Assembly (NCBI RefSeq): GCF_024679095.1
Contig: NW_026112165.1
Coordinates: 186,001 to 250,000, forward strand
Direction: 5' to 3'
DNA from: Eriocheir sinensis
Lineage: Eukaryota > Arthropoda > Malacostraca > Decapoda > Varunidae
Length of the DNA: 64,000 bases
The notes below the pieces were generated by a model. That model was given only the letters and a program-made list of their open reading frames with translations, did no database searches and was not told where the DNA came from. Shown here in pieces: positions 1 to 14,472 of this stretch. The stretch's first letter is position 1. Every line of letters starts with the position of its first letter. The translations under genes were made by a program, and so were the position numbers.

Positions 1-690
1 TTTAAAATATACAAGATACACATTAAATAATGTAAATGTGTATAAAAAAATATATACAAAACCCAAATAGAATAATGTAAAATCGTATCAAAATAAATAC
101 ACAGATTATTAATAAAACAATATAAATTTGTATGAAAATAAAGATGCAAAATACCCATTAAATAACGCATTTTTTATAAAAATATATATACCAAAATACA
201 CATCAAATATTTAAATTTGTATTACAATAAATATACAAAATGCACATACAATAAGGTAAATTTGTATTGAAATAGATATGTAAAATACATATAAAACAAT
301 GTAAATTTGTTTCAAAATATATATACGAATACACATAAAATAACGTAGAATTCTATAAAAATATATATTCAAAATACACATAAAATGAAGTAAATACGTA
401 TAAGAAAATGTATACAAAATACACATAAAATAATGTAAATTCGTATCAAAATAAATAAACAAAATACCAATAAAAGAATGTGTATTTGTATAAATATAAA
501 TATACAAAATACACATACACTTAAAATAACGTTAATTTGTATAAAATATATATAAAAAATACACATTAAATAATGAAAATATGAAATAAATATACAAATA
601 CACATAAAATAAGCTAAATTTGAATAAAATGTATATTCAAAATATATATTAAATAATGTAAAAGCGTATAAAAATATATATACAAAAGTA
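1..690 (-). repeat. 45-bp AT-rich satellite array, minus orientation
   Basis: Diverged monomers of about 45 bp with the A-rich strand on top: ATACAAAATACACAT recurs at roughly monomer spacing. The HOR landmark monomer (GATGCAAAATACCCAT) is near 143. The block ends abruptly at about 690, where the next base begins plus-oriented satellite. No gene is visible; open frames on the minus strand are the 15-residue satellite periodicity. Confidence 0.9.
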
Positions 691-3133
691 CGTGTATGTT
701 GCATATTTTTTCAATACATATTTACCTTATTGTATATGCATTTTGTATATTAATTTTAATACAAATTTAATTATTCTATTTGTATTTTTGTATATGTATT
801 TTTATAAAAATATGCTTTATTTTATGCGTATTTTGCATCTTTATTTTCATACAAATTTACATTATAATATTGATATTCTGCTCATTCATTTTGATACGAT
901 TTGACTTTATTCTACGTTATTTTATGTGTATTTGTTTATATATTTTGACACAAATTTACAATATTTTATGTGTGTTTTGTATATCTATTTTCATACAAAC
1001 AAATTATTTTTATGTATTTTTGTATATATTTTAATACAAACTTTAGTTATGTTATGTGTATTTTGTAAATTTATTTTCATTCAAATATATATTATTTTAT
1101 TGGTATTTTGTTGATTTATATTGATACGAATTTACACTATTTTATATGTCCTTTGTATATATATTTGTATACGCATTTACATTATTTAATATTTATTTTC
1201 AATATATATTTTTATACAAATTCATGGTATTTTTTGTATATTTGTATATATATTTTCATATAAATTTACATTATTCTATGTGTATTTTGTACATATATTT
1301 CATTTCAAATTTACGTTATTTTATGTTTATTTTGTATGTGTATTTTGTATATTTATACTTATACAAATACAGATTCTTTTATTGGTATTTTGTTTATTTA
1401 TTTTGATTCGAATTTACATTATTTTATGTGTATTTTGTATACATTTTTTATACGTATTTACTTAATTTTATGTGTATTTTGTATATATATTTTTATAGAA
1501 ATCTACGTTATATTATGTGTTTTCGTATATATATTTTGAAACAAATTTACATTGTTTTATATGTATTTTGCATATTTATTTCAACACAAATTTACCTTAT
1601 TTTATGTGCATTTTGTATATTTATTTTAATACAAGTTTAAATATTTTATGTGTATTTTGTTATATATATTTTTATAAAAAATGCGTTATTTTATGGGTAT
1701 TTTGCCTCTTAATTTTCATACAAATTTACATTATTTTATTAATATTCTGTGTATTTATTTTGATACGATTTTACATTATTCTATTTGTGTTTTGTATATA
1801 TATTTTTATACATATTTACATTATTAATGTGTATTTTGTATATATATTTTATACAAATTTACATCATTTTAAGTGTATTTGTTAATATATTTTCATTCAA
1901 ATTTACATTATTTTAAGTGTTTTTTGTATATGTATTTAAATACAAATTTACCTAATTTTATGTGTATTTTGTATATTTATTTTCATACAAATTTAAACTA
2001 TTTTTGTGTATTTATGTATATAGATTTATACAAATTTAGGCTATTTTATGTGTATTTTGTATATCTATTTTCATACAAATACACATTCTTTTATTGATAT
2101 TTTGTTTATTTATTTTGAAGCGAGTTTACATTATTTAATGTGTATTTTGTATATATATTTTGTACGTATTTACATTATTTCAGGTGTATTTTGTACATAT
2201 ATTTCTATAGAAGTCTACGTTATTTTATGTGTATTCGTATATATATTTGAAACAAATTTACAGTTTTATTTGTATTTTGCATATTTTTTCAATACAAATT
2301 TACCTTATTGTATGTGCATTTTTTATATTAATTTTAATACAAATTCAATTATTCAATGTGTATTTTTGCATATTTATTTTTATTAAAATATGCTTTATTT
2401 TATCGGTATTTTGCATCTTTATTTTCATATACAAATTAACATTATTTTATTGATATTCTGTTTATTTATTTTGATACGATTTTACAATATTCTATGTGTA
2501 CTTTGTATATATATTTCATACATATATACATTATTTAATGTATATTATGTATATATATTTTATGGATATTTACTTTATTTTATGTGTATTTGTATATATA
2601 TTTTCATACAAATTTACTTTATTTTATGTGTATTTTGTATATGTATATTAATACAAATTTCCCTAATTTTATGTGTATTTTGCATATCTATTTTCAAACA
2701 AATTTAAACTATTTTTGTGTATTTTTGTGTATATTTTTATACAAATTTTAGTTATTTTATTTGAACTTTGTATATATATTTTCCTACAAATATACATTCT
2801 TTTAGTGGAATTTTGTTTATTTATTTTGATACGAGTTTACTTTTTTTTCACGTGTATTTTGTATAAATATTTTTCTACGTATTTACATTATTTTATGTGT
2901 ATTTTGTATATATATTTTCATAAAAAAATTACGTTATTTTATTGTGTGTATTCGTATATATTTTGATACAAATTTACATTATTATTTTATGTGTATTTTC
3001 TATATACAATTTCATCCAAAATTACATTATTTTATTGGTATTTTGTTAATTTAATTCGATACGAATTTAGATTATTTCATAGGTTTTTTGTATACATATT
3101 TTTATACGCATTTACATTATTCATTGTGAGTTT

Positions 3134-3357
<224 letters not shown>

Positions 3358-4603
3358 TTTACTTAATTTTTGAGCATTTTTGTACATCTTTTTTTATAGA
3401 AATTTGCATTATTTAATGTGTATTTTGTAGATGTTTTCTCATACAAATTTACATTCATATATTGGTATTTTTTTATTTATTTTGATACGAATTACATGAT
3501 TATATGTGTATTTTGTACATATTTTTTTTATACGCATTTACATTATTTAATGTGAATTTACGTTATTATATGTGTATTTGTATAAATATTTTGATACAAA
3601 TTTACATTATTTTATGTATTTTGTATATATACTCGAATTCAAATTTAGCTTATTTTGTGTGTATTTTGTATATCTATTTTCATACAAATTTTATTACTTT
3701 TGTGTATTTTTGTATATAGTTTTATATAAATTTACGTTATTTTATGTGTATTTTGTATATTTATATTTATACAAATACATATTCTTTTATTGGTATTTTC
3801 TTGATTTATTTTGATTCGAATTTACATTATTGTATGTGTATTTTGTATACATTTTTTTATATGTATTTCCTTCATTTTATGTGTATTTTGTATATATATT
3901 TTTATAGAAATCTACGTTATTTTATGTGTATTCGTAAATATATTTTGAAACAAATTTATATTGTTTTATATGTATTTTGCTATCTGTTTAATATAAATTT
4001 ACCTTATTGTATGTTCATTTTGTATATTTATTTTAATTCAAAGTCAAATATTTTATGTTTAATTTGGTAATTTATTTAAATAAAAAAAATGCATTATTTT
4101 ATGTTTTTTTTGCATCTTAATTTTCATACAAATTTACATTATTTTATTAACATTCTGTGTATTTATTTTGATACGATTTTACATTATTCTATTTGTGTTT
4201 TGTATATATTTTTTTTATACATATTTACATTACTAATGAGTATTTTGTATATATATTTTATACAAATTTACGTTAATTTAAGTGTTTTTGTTTATATATT
4301 TTCATTCATATTTACATTATTTTATGTGTATTTTTTATATGTATTTCAATACAAATTTACCTAATTTTATTTGTATTTTGTATATTTATTTTCATACAAA
4401 TTGAAATGATTTTTGTGTCTTTTTGTATATAGTTTTATACAAATTTACGTTATTTTATGTGTATTTTGTATATGTATTTTCATAAAAATACACATTCTTT
4501 TATTGATATTTTCTTTATTTATTTTGACACGAATTTACATTATTTAATGGGTATTTTGTATATATATTTTTATACGTATTTACATCATTTCATGTGTATT
4601 TTG

Positions 4604-5651
4604 TATATATATTTCTATAGAAATCTACGCTATTTTATGTGTATTCGTATATATATTTTGAAACAAATCTACATTATTTTATGTGTATTTTGTATATATA
4701 TTTCATTACAAATTTGCCTTATTTTATGTTTATTTTTATATCTATTTTCATTAAAATTCATATTATTTTCTGTGTATATATTTATTTGTATTTACGTTAT
4801 TTTATGTGTATTTTCTATATATATTTTCATTCAAATCTACATTATTTTATCAGTATTTTGTTCAATTATTTCGATACGAATTTAGATTATTTCATGTGTA
4901 TTTCCTATTCATATATTAATACGCATTTACATTATTTAGTATGTGTTTTCTTTATATATTTTTTATACAATTTTACCCCGTTTTGTGTACATTTGTGTTG
5001 TTGTTTTTATACAACTCTACATTATTTTATGTGTAATCGTATATATATTTTTAAACAAATTTACATTGTATTTTTGTATATATTTTTTATATAAATTTTC
5101 GTTATTTTATGTGTATTTTGTATATTTATTTTCCTACAAATATACGCTTTTTTTCGGAATTTTGTGTATTTATTTTGATACGAATTTACATTATTTGAGG
5201 TATATTTGGAATATATATTTTTATACAGATTTACATAATTTTATATGTATTTTGTATGTATATTTCTATAGAAATCTACGCTATTTTATGTGTATTCGTA
5301 TATATATTTTGAAACAAATCTACATTATTTTATGTGTATTTTGTATATATATTTCATTACAAATTTGCCTTATTTTATGTTTATTTTTATATCTATTTTC
5401 ATTAAAATTCATATTATTTTCTGTGTATATATTTATTTGTATTTACGTTATTTTATGTGTTTTTTCTATATATATTTTCATTCAAATCTACATTATTTTA
5501 TCAGTATTTTGTTCAATTATTTCGATACGAATTTAGATTATTTCATGTGTATTTTCTATTCATATATTAATACGCATTTACATTATTTAGTATGTGTTTT
5601 GTTTATATATTTTTTATACAATTTTACTTCGTTTTTTGTACATTTGTGTTG
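4604..5651 (+). repeat. Tandem duplication, 651-bp offset (two copies of about 400 bp matched tract)
   Basis: The stretch from about 4604 to 5000 recurs almost base for base at 5255-5651. It includes the unusual monomers GTATATATTTATTTGTATTT and TTGTGTTGTTGTTTTTATAC. Outside these limits the two loci fall back to ordinary monomer-level similarity. Similar monomers occur inverted at about 26.9-27.4 kb and, in part, at 49.0-49.3 kb. Confidence 0.88.
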
Positions 5652-6068
5652 TTGTTTTTATACAAATTTACATTATTTTAAGTGTATTTTGTACTTTTTT
5701 ATATTATAAATTTGCATTATTTTATGTGTATTTTGTTTATTTATTTTCATACAAATTTAAAGTATTTGTTGTGCGTTTTTGTACATATATTTTTATAGAA
5801 ATTTGAGTTATTTTATGTGTATTTTGTATATATTTTTTCATACAAATTTACATTTTTTATTATTATTTTGTTTATGTATTTTGATACGAATTTACATTAT
5901 TATAAGTGTATTTTATATATATTTTGTATACGTAATTTCATAATTTAATGTGTATTTTGTTTATATATTTTAAAACAAATTTACGTTATTTTATGCGTAT
6001 TTGTTTAATTATTTGGATACAAATATATATTATTTTATGTATTTTTTATATATATTTCAACACAAATT

Positions 6069-6182
<114 letters not shown>

Positions 6183-6351
6183 ATTTTCATTCAAATTTAA
6201 ATTACTTTTGTGTATTATTGTATAGAGTTTTATACAAATTTACGTTATTTTATTTTTATTTTGTATATTTATTTTCATACAAATTCACATTCTTCTATTG
6301 GTATTTTGTTTATTTATTTTGGTACGAGTTTACATTATTTTATGTGTATTT

Positions 6352-6352
<1 letters not shown>

Positions 6353-6442
<90 letters not shown>
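6353..6442. repeat. (AT)n microsatellite, about 90 bp
   Basis: Alternating AT replacing the centre of one monomer, between GTGTATTTTG and TTTATACGTATTTAC. Its counterpart in unit 2 (11814-11980) is about 167 bp. Confidence 0.97.
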
Positions 6443-6447
<5 letters not shown>

Positions 6448-7845
6448 CGTATTTACATCATTTTATGTGTATTTTTTATATATATTTTTATAGAAATATA
6501 CGTTTTTTATGTTTATTCGTATATATATTTTGCAACAAATTTACATTGTTTGATGTCTATTTCAATAAAAATCTACCATATTGTATGTGTATTTTGTATA
6601 TTTATTTTAATACAAATTTAATTATTTGATGTGTATTTTTCTATATATAGTTTTTATAAAAATGTGCTTTTTTTATGATTATTTTGCATCTTAATTTTCT
6701 TACAATTTTACATTATTTTATTGATATTCTGTGTATTTATTTTGATACGATTTAACATTGTTCTATGTGTATTTTGTATATATTTTATTTTTCATATTTA
6801 TATTATTTAATGTGCATTTTCTATATATATTTTATACTTATATACGTTATTTTATGTCTATTTGTTTATATATTTTCATACAAATTTACATTATTTTATG
6901 AGTATTTTTTATATGTATTTCAATACAAATTTATCTGATTTGATGTGTATTTTGTATTTGTATTTTCATACAAATTGAATTTTTTTTTATGTATTTTTGT
7001 ATGTATTTTTATACAAAGTTTAGCTATTTTATATATTATTTTGTATATTTATTTTCCTACATATATACATTCTTTAATTGAAATTTAGATTATTGAATTT
7101 GATACGAATTTACATTATTTTAGGTGTATTTTGTATATATATTTTTATTCGTATTTACATAATTTTATGTGTATTTTTTATATAGATTTTCATAGAAATT
7201 TACGCTATTTTATGTTTTCGTATATATATTTTAATACAAATTTCCATTATTTGATGTGTATTTTGTATATCTATTTCAATATAAATTTATCTTATTGTAT
7301 GTGCATTTTGTTATGTATTTTAATACAAATTTAATTATTTTATGTGTATTTTTGTATATATATATTTATACAAATATGCGTTATTTTATGGGTATTTTGC
7401 ATCTTCTTTTCATAAAAAAATTATATTATTTTATTGATATTCTGTTCATTTATTTTGATACGATTTTACATTATTCTGGGCGTATTTTGTATATATATTT
7501 TTATACACTTTTCCATTATTTAATGTGTATTTTGTATATATATTTTATACAAATTTACGTTATTTTTTGTGTATTTGTTGATATATTTTGACAAAAATTT
7601 ACAGTATTTTAAGGGTATTTTGTATATATATTTCAAAAGAAATTTACCCCAGTTTTATGTGTATTTTGTATTATCTATTTTCATATAAATTCCAATTATT
7701 TTATTTCTCTGTATTTTTGTATATATTTTAATACAAATTTTACTTATGTTATGTGTATTTTGTAAATTTATTTTCATTCATATATATATTATTTTATTGG
7801 TATTTTGTTGATTTATTTTGATACGAATTTACATTATTTTATATG

Positions 7846-7851
<6 letters not shown>

Positions 7852-7939
<88 letters not shown>
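7852..7939. repeat. (AT)n microsatellite, about 88 bp
   Basis: Alternating AT between ATATGTATATTTT and TTTATACGCATTTAC. The same monomer in duplication unit 2 (about 13377-13400) has only a short TATATATATAT, so this tract is an expansion, or the other a contraction, that postdates the 5.4-kb duplication. Confidence 0.97.
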
Positions 7940-7944
<5 letters not shown>

Positions 7945-8865
7945 CGCATTTACATTATTTAATGTTTATTTTGAAAATAAATTTTTATACAAATTCATGT
8001 TATTTTATGTGTATTTGTATATATATTTTCATACAAATTTACATTATTTTAATTGTATTTTGAACATATATTTCATTACAAATTTACCTTATTTTATGTT
8101 TATTTTTTATATTAATTTCTTTCAATTTTAAAATATTTTGTATGTGTATTTGTATTTGTATTTAGGTTATTTTATGTGTATTTTCTATATAATATTATAT
8201 TTTCATCCAAAATTACATTATTTTATTGGCATTTTCTTAATTTAATTCGATACGAATTTAGAATAATTGATAGGTATTTTGTATACATATTATATACGCA
8301 TTTACATTGTTTAATGTGTGTTTTGTATTTATATTTTTATGCAAATTTACTTTATTTTATGTGCATTTTTGTACATATATTTTTAAAGTAATTTGCGTTA
8401 TTTTATGTGTATTTTGCATATGTTTTCTCATACAAAACTACATTATTTCATTGGTATTTTGTTTATTTATTTTGATACGAATTATATTATAATATGTGTA
8501 TTTTGTACATATTTTTTATACGTATTTATATTATTTAATGAGTATTTTGTTTATATATTTTTAAAAAAATTTACGTTATTATATGTGTATTTGTATAAAT
8601 ATTTTGATACAAATTTACATTATTTTATGTATTTTGTAAATATATTTCAATTCAAATTTAGCTTATTTTATGTGTTTCTTGTATATCTATTTTCATACAA
8701 ATTTAGTTACTTTTGTGTTTTTTTGTATATAGTTTTATACAAATTTACTTTATTTTTGTGTATTTTCTATATTTATATTTATATAAATACACATTCTTTT
8801 ATTGGTATTTCGTTTATTTATTTTGATACGAATTTACATTATTTTATAAGTATTTTGTATACTTA

Positions 8866-10117
8866 AAATAATATAAATTTGTATGAAATATATATACAAA
8901 ATACACATTGAATAATGTAAATATATGTAAAAAAAATATATCCAAAACACAAATAGAATAATGTAAAATCGTATCAAAATAAATACACAGAATATTAATA
9001 AAATAATGTAAATTTGTATGAAAATTAAAATGCAAAATACCCATAAAATAACGCATTTTTTATTAAAATATAACACCAAAATACACAAAAAATATTTGAA
9101 TTTGTATTAAAATAAATATGCAAAATGAACATACAATTAGGTAAATTTGTATTGAAATAGATATGCAAAATACATATAAAACAATATAAATTTGTTTCAA
9201 AATATATATACAAATACACATAAAATAACGTAGATTTCTATAAAAATATATATACAAAATACATATAAAATGATGGAAATAAATATAAAAAAATGTATAC
9301 AAAATACACATAAAATAATGCAAATTCTATCAAAATAAATCAACAAAATACCAATAAAAGAATGTGTATTTGTATAAATATAAATATACAAAATACACAT
9401 AAAATAACGTAAATTTATATAAAACTATATGCAAAAATACACAAAAGTAATAAAATTTGTATGAAAATATATACAAAATACACACAAAAAAGATAAATTT
9501 GAATTGAAATATATATACAAAATACATAAAATAATGTAAATTTCTATCAAAATATTTATACACATATAATAACGTAAATTTGTATAAAAATATATAAACA
9601 AAATACACATTAAATAATGTATATACGTATAAAAAATATGTACAAAATACATATATAATCATGTAGTTCGTATCAAAATAAATAAAGAAAATACTAATAA
9701 ATGAATGTAAATTAGTATGAGAAAACATCTACAAAATACACAAAAAATAACGCAAATTTCTATAAAAATATATGTACAAAAATGCACATAAAATAAAGTA
9801 AATCTGCATAAAAATATATAAACAAAACATATATTAAATAATGTAAATGCGTATAATAATATGTATACAAAATACATATGAAATAATCTAAATTCGTATC
9901 GAATTAAATTAACAAAATACCAATAAAATAATGTAATTTTGGATGAAATTGTATATAGAAAATACACACAAAATAACCTAAATACAAATTCAAATATACA
10001 CAAAAAATAATTTAAAATTGAATGAAATAAATATACAAAATAATCATAAAATAAGGTAGATTTGTAATGAAATATATACAAAAATACACATAAAATAATA
10101 AAAATTTGTATGAAAAT
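8866..10117 (-). repeat. Satellite array, minus orientation
   Basis: An inverted block of the 45-bp family. HOR landmark monomer near 9030. Bases 8901-8930 are the unoccupied version of the LINE copy 1 insertion site. The right boundary is sharp: GTATGAAAAT at 10108-10117, then GCTAATTTTAATAC in the opposite orientation. No gene is seen. Confidence 0.9.
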
Positions 10118-11460
10118 GCTAATTTTAATACAAATTTAATTATTGAATGTGCATTTGTGTATATGTATTTTTATAAAAACATGCTTTATTTTATGAGTAT
10201 TTTGCATCTTTATTTTCTTGCAAATTTACATTATTTTATTGATATTCTGTGTATTTATTTTGATACGATTTTGCATTATTCTATGTGTATTTTGTATATA
10301 AATTTAGTACAAATGTACGTTATTTTATGTGTATTTGTTTTCATTTCATACAAATTTACACTATTTTATGTGTATTTTGTATCTAACGTCAAATTTAATT
10401 AATTATATGTGTATTTTGTATAAATATTTTCATACAAATTGAAATTATTTGTGTTTTTTTTGTATATATTTTATAAAAATTTTCGTTATTTTATTTGTAT
10501 TTTGTATATTTATTTTCCTACAAATAAACGTTGTTTTATCGGATTTTTGTTTATTTATTTTTATACGAATTTACATTATTTTAGGTTTATTTTGTATATA
10601 TATTTTTATACTATTTACATCATTTTATATGTATTTTGAATGTATATTTTCATAGAAATTTACTCTATTTTATGCGTATTCGCATATATATTTTGATACA
10701 CATTTACATTATTGATGTGTATTTTGCATATCTATTTCAATACAAATCTACTTTATTGTATGTGCATTTTGTATATTTATTTCAATACAAATTTAATTAT
10801 TTCATGTGTATTTTTGTATATATATTTTATGCTAATATGCGTTATTATATGGATATTTTGCATCTTTATTTTCATGCAAATTTACATTATTTTATTGATA
10901 TTCTGTTTATTTATTTTGATACGATTTAACATTATTTTATGTGTATTTTGTATATATATTTTTATACATATTTACATCATTTAATGTATATTTTGAATAT
11001 ATATTTTATCCAAATTTACGTTATTTTATGTGTATTTGTTTATATATTTTCATAAAAATTTACATTATTTTTTGTGTATTTTATATATGTATTTCAATAT
11101 AAATCTGCCTAATTTTAAGTGTATTTTGCATATCTATTTTCAAACAAATTTAAATTATATATGTATATTTTTGTATATATTTTTATACAAATTTTAGTTA
11201 TTTTATTTGTATTTTATGTATATATTTTCCTACAAATATACATTCTTTTATTGAAATTTTGTTGATTTATTTTGATACGAGTTTACTTTACTTTATGTGC
11301 ATTTTGTACATATATTTTTCTACGTATTTACATTACTTTATGTGTATTTTGTTTATATATTTTAAAACAAATTTACGTTATTATATGCGTATTTGTTTAA
11401 TTATTTGGATACAAATATATATTATTTTATGTATTTTTTATATATATTTCAACACAAATT

Positions 11461-11647
<187 letters not shown>

Positions 11648-11807
11648 ATCTATTTTCAAACAAATTTAAATTAAAACTGTGTATTTTTGTATATATATTT
11701 ATACAAATTTACGTTATTTTATTTTATTTGTATATTTATATACATACAAATTCACATTCTTCTATTGGTATTTTGTTTATTTATTTTGGTACGAGTTTAC
11801 ATTATTT

Positions 11808-11980
<173 letters not shown>

Positions 11981-14319
11981 TTATACGTATTTACATCATT
12001 TTATGTGTATTTTTTATATATATTTTTATAGAAATATACGTTTTTTATGTTTATTCGTATATATATTTTTCAACAAATTTACATTGTTTGATGTCTATTT
12101 CAATAAAAATCTACCATATTGTATGTGTATTTTGTATATTTATTTCAATACAAATTTAATTATTTGATGTGTATTTTTGTATATATATTTTTATAAAAAT
12201 GTGCTTTTTTTATGATTATTTTGCATCTTAATTTTCTTACAATTTTACATTATTTTATTGATATTCTGTGTATTTATTTTGATACGATTTAACATTGTTC
12301 TATGTGTATTTTGTATATATTTTATTTTTCATATTTATATTATTTAATGTACATTTTCTATATATATTTTATAGTTATATACGTTATTTTATGTCTATTT
12401 GTTTATATATTTTCATACAAATTTACATTATTTTATGAGTATTTTTTATATGTATTTCAATACAAATTTATCTGATTTGATGTGTATTTTGTATTTGTAT
12501 TTTCATACAAATTGAAATTATTTTTATGTATTTTTGTATGTATTTTTATACAAAGTTTAGCTATTTTATATATTATTTTGTATATTTATTTTCCTACATA
12601 TATACATTCTTTAATTGAAATTTAGATTATTGAATTTGATACGAATTTACATTATTTTAGGTGTATTTTGTATATATATTTTTATTCGTATTTACATAAT
12701 TTTATGTGTATTTTTTATATATATTTTCATAGAAATTTACGCTATTTTATGTTTTCGTATATATATTTTAATACAAATTTCCATTATTTGATGTGTATTT
12801 TGCATATCTATTTCAATATAAATTTATGTTATTGTATGTGCATTTTGTTATGTATTTTAATACAAATTTAATTATTTTATGTGTATTTTTGTATATATAT
12901 TTTTATACAAATATGCGTTATTTTATGGGTATTTTGCATCTTTTTTTCATAAAAAAATTATATTATTTTATTGATATTCTGTTCATTTATTTTGATACGA
13001 TTTTACATTATTCTGGGCGTATTTTGTATATATATTTTTATACACTTTTCCATTATTTAATGTGTATTTTGTATATATATTTTCTACAAATTTACGTTAT
13101 TTTTTGTGTATTTGTTGATATATTTTGACAAAAATTTACAGTATTTTAAGGGTATTTTGTATATATATTTCAAAAGAAGTTTACCCCAGTTTTATGTGTA
13201 TTTTGTATATCTATTTTCATATAAATTCCAATTATTTCTCTGTATTTTTGTATATATTTTAATACAAATTTTACTTATGTCATGTGTATTTTGTAAATTT
13301 ATTTTCATTCATATATATATTATTTTATTGGTATTTTGTTGATTTATTTTGATACGAATTTACATTATTTTATATGTACTATGTATATATATATTTTTAT
13401 ACGCATTTACATTATTTAATGTTTATTTTTAAAATAAATTTTTATACAAATTCATGTTATTTTATGTGTATTTGTATATATATTTTCATACAAATTTACA
13501 TTATTTTAATTGTATTTTGAACATATATTTCATTACAAATTTACCTTATTTTATGTTTATTTTTTATATTAATTTCTTTCAATTTTAAAATATTTTATAT
13601 GTGTATTTGTATTTGTATTTAGGTTATTTTATGTGTATTTTCTATATAATATTATATTTTCATCCAAAATTACATTATTTTATAGGCATTTTCTTAATTT
13701 AATTCGATACGAATTTAGAATAATTGATAGGTATTTTGTATACATATTATATACGCATTTACATTGTTTAATGTGTGTTTTGTATTTATATTTTTATGCA
13801 AATTTACTTTATTTTATGTGCATTTTTGTACATATATTTTTAAAGAAATTTGCGTTATTTTATGTGTATTTTGCATATGTTTTCTCATACAAAACTACAT
13901 TATTTCATTGGTATTTTGTTTATTTATTTTGATACGAATTATATTATAATATGTGTATTTTGTACATATTTTTTATACGTATTTATATTATTTAATGAGT
14001 ATTTTGTTTATATATTTTAAAAAAAATTTACGTTATTATATGTGTATTTGTATAAATATTTTGATACAAATTTACATTATTTCATGTATTTTGTAAATAT
14101 ATTTCAATTCAAATTTAGCTTATTTTATGTGTTTCTTGTATATCTATTTTCATACAAATTTAGTTACTTCTCTGTTTTTTTGTATATAGTTTTATACAAA
14201 TTTACTTTATTTTTGTTTATTTTCTATATTTATATTTATATAAATACACATTCTTTTATTGGTATTTCGTTTATTTATTTTGATACGAATTTACATTATT
14301 TTATATGTATTTTGTATAC

Positions 14320-14372
14320 TTAAAATAATATAAATTTGTATGAAATATATATACAAAATACACATTGAATAA
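14320..14372 (-). repeat. Satellite stub upstream of LINE copy 1
   Basis: About 50 bp of minus-oriented satellite, matching 8863-8915 of unit 1 up to CACATTGAATAA. The next base departs from the unit-1 sequence and starts the LINE. Confidence 0.85.
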
Positions 14373-14472
14373 GAGTAGTTCAGCATGCTCTCTAAAGACA
14401 GATCCTCTCTTTATCCACACCACACTACATTCACATAACATATACACCTTTTTCCAAAATTCAAAATTCAAA

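Noticed and set aside
8090..8110. Matches to the yeast ARS core (TTTTATGTTTA) throughout the array
   Set aside because: They are expected by chance in this composition and the motif does not define origins in animals.
14373..14472. LINE leader as an internal promoter
   Set aside because: There are only about 100 bp, with a short TTCAAAA repeat just before the ATG and no recognisable initiator. The copy may be 5' truncated, so no promoter is called.
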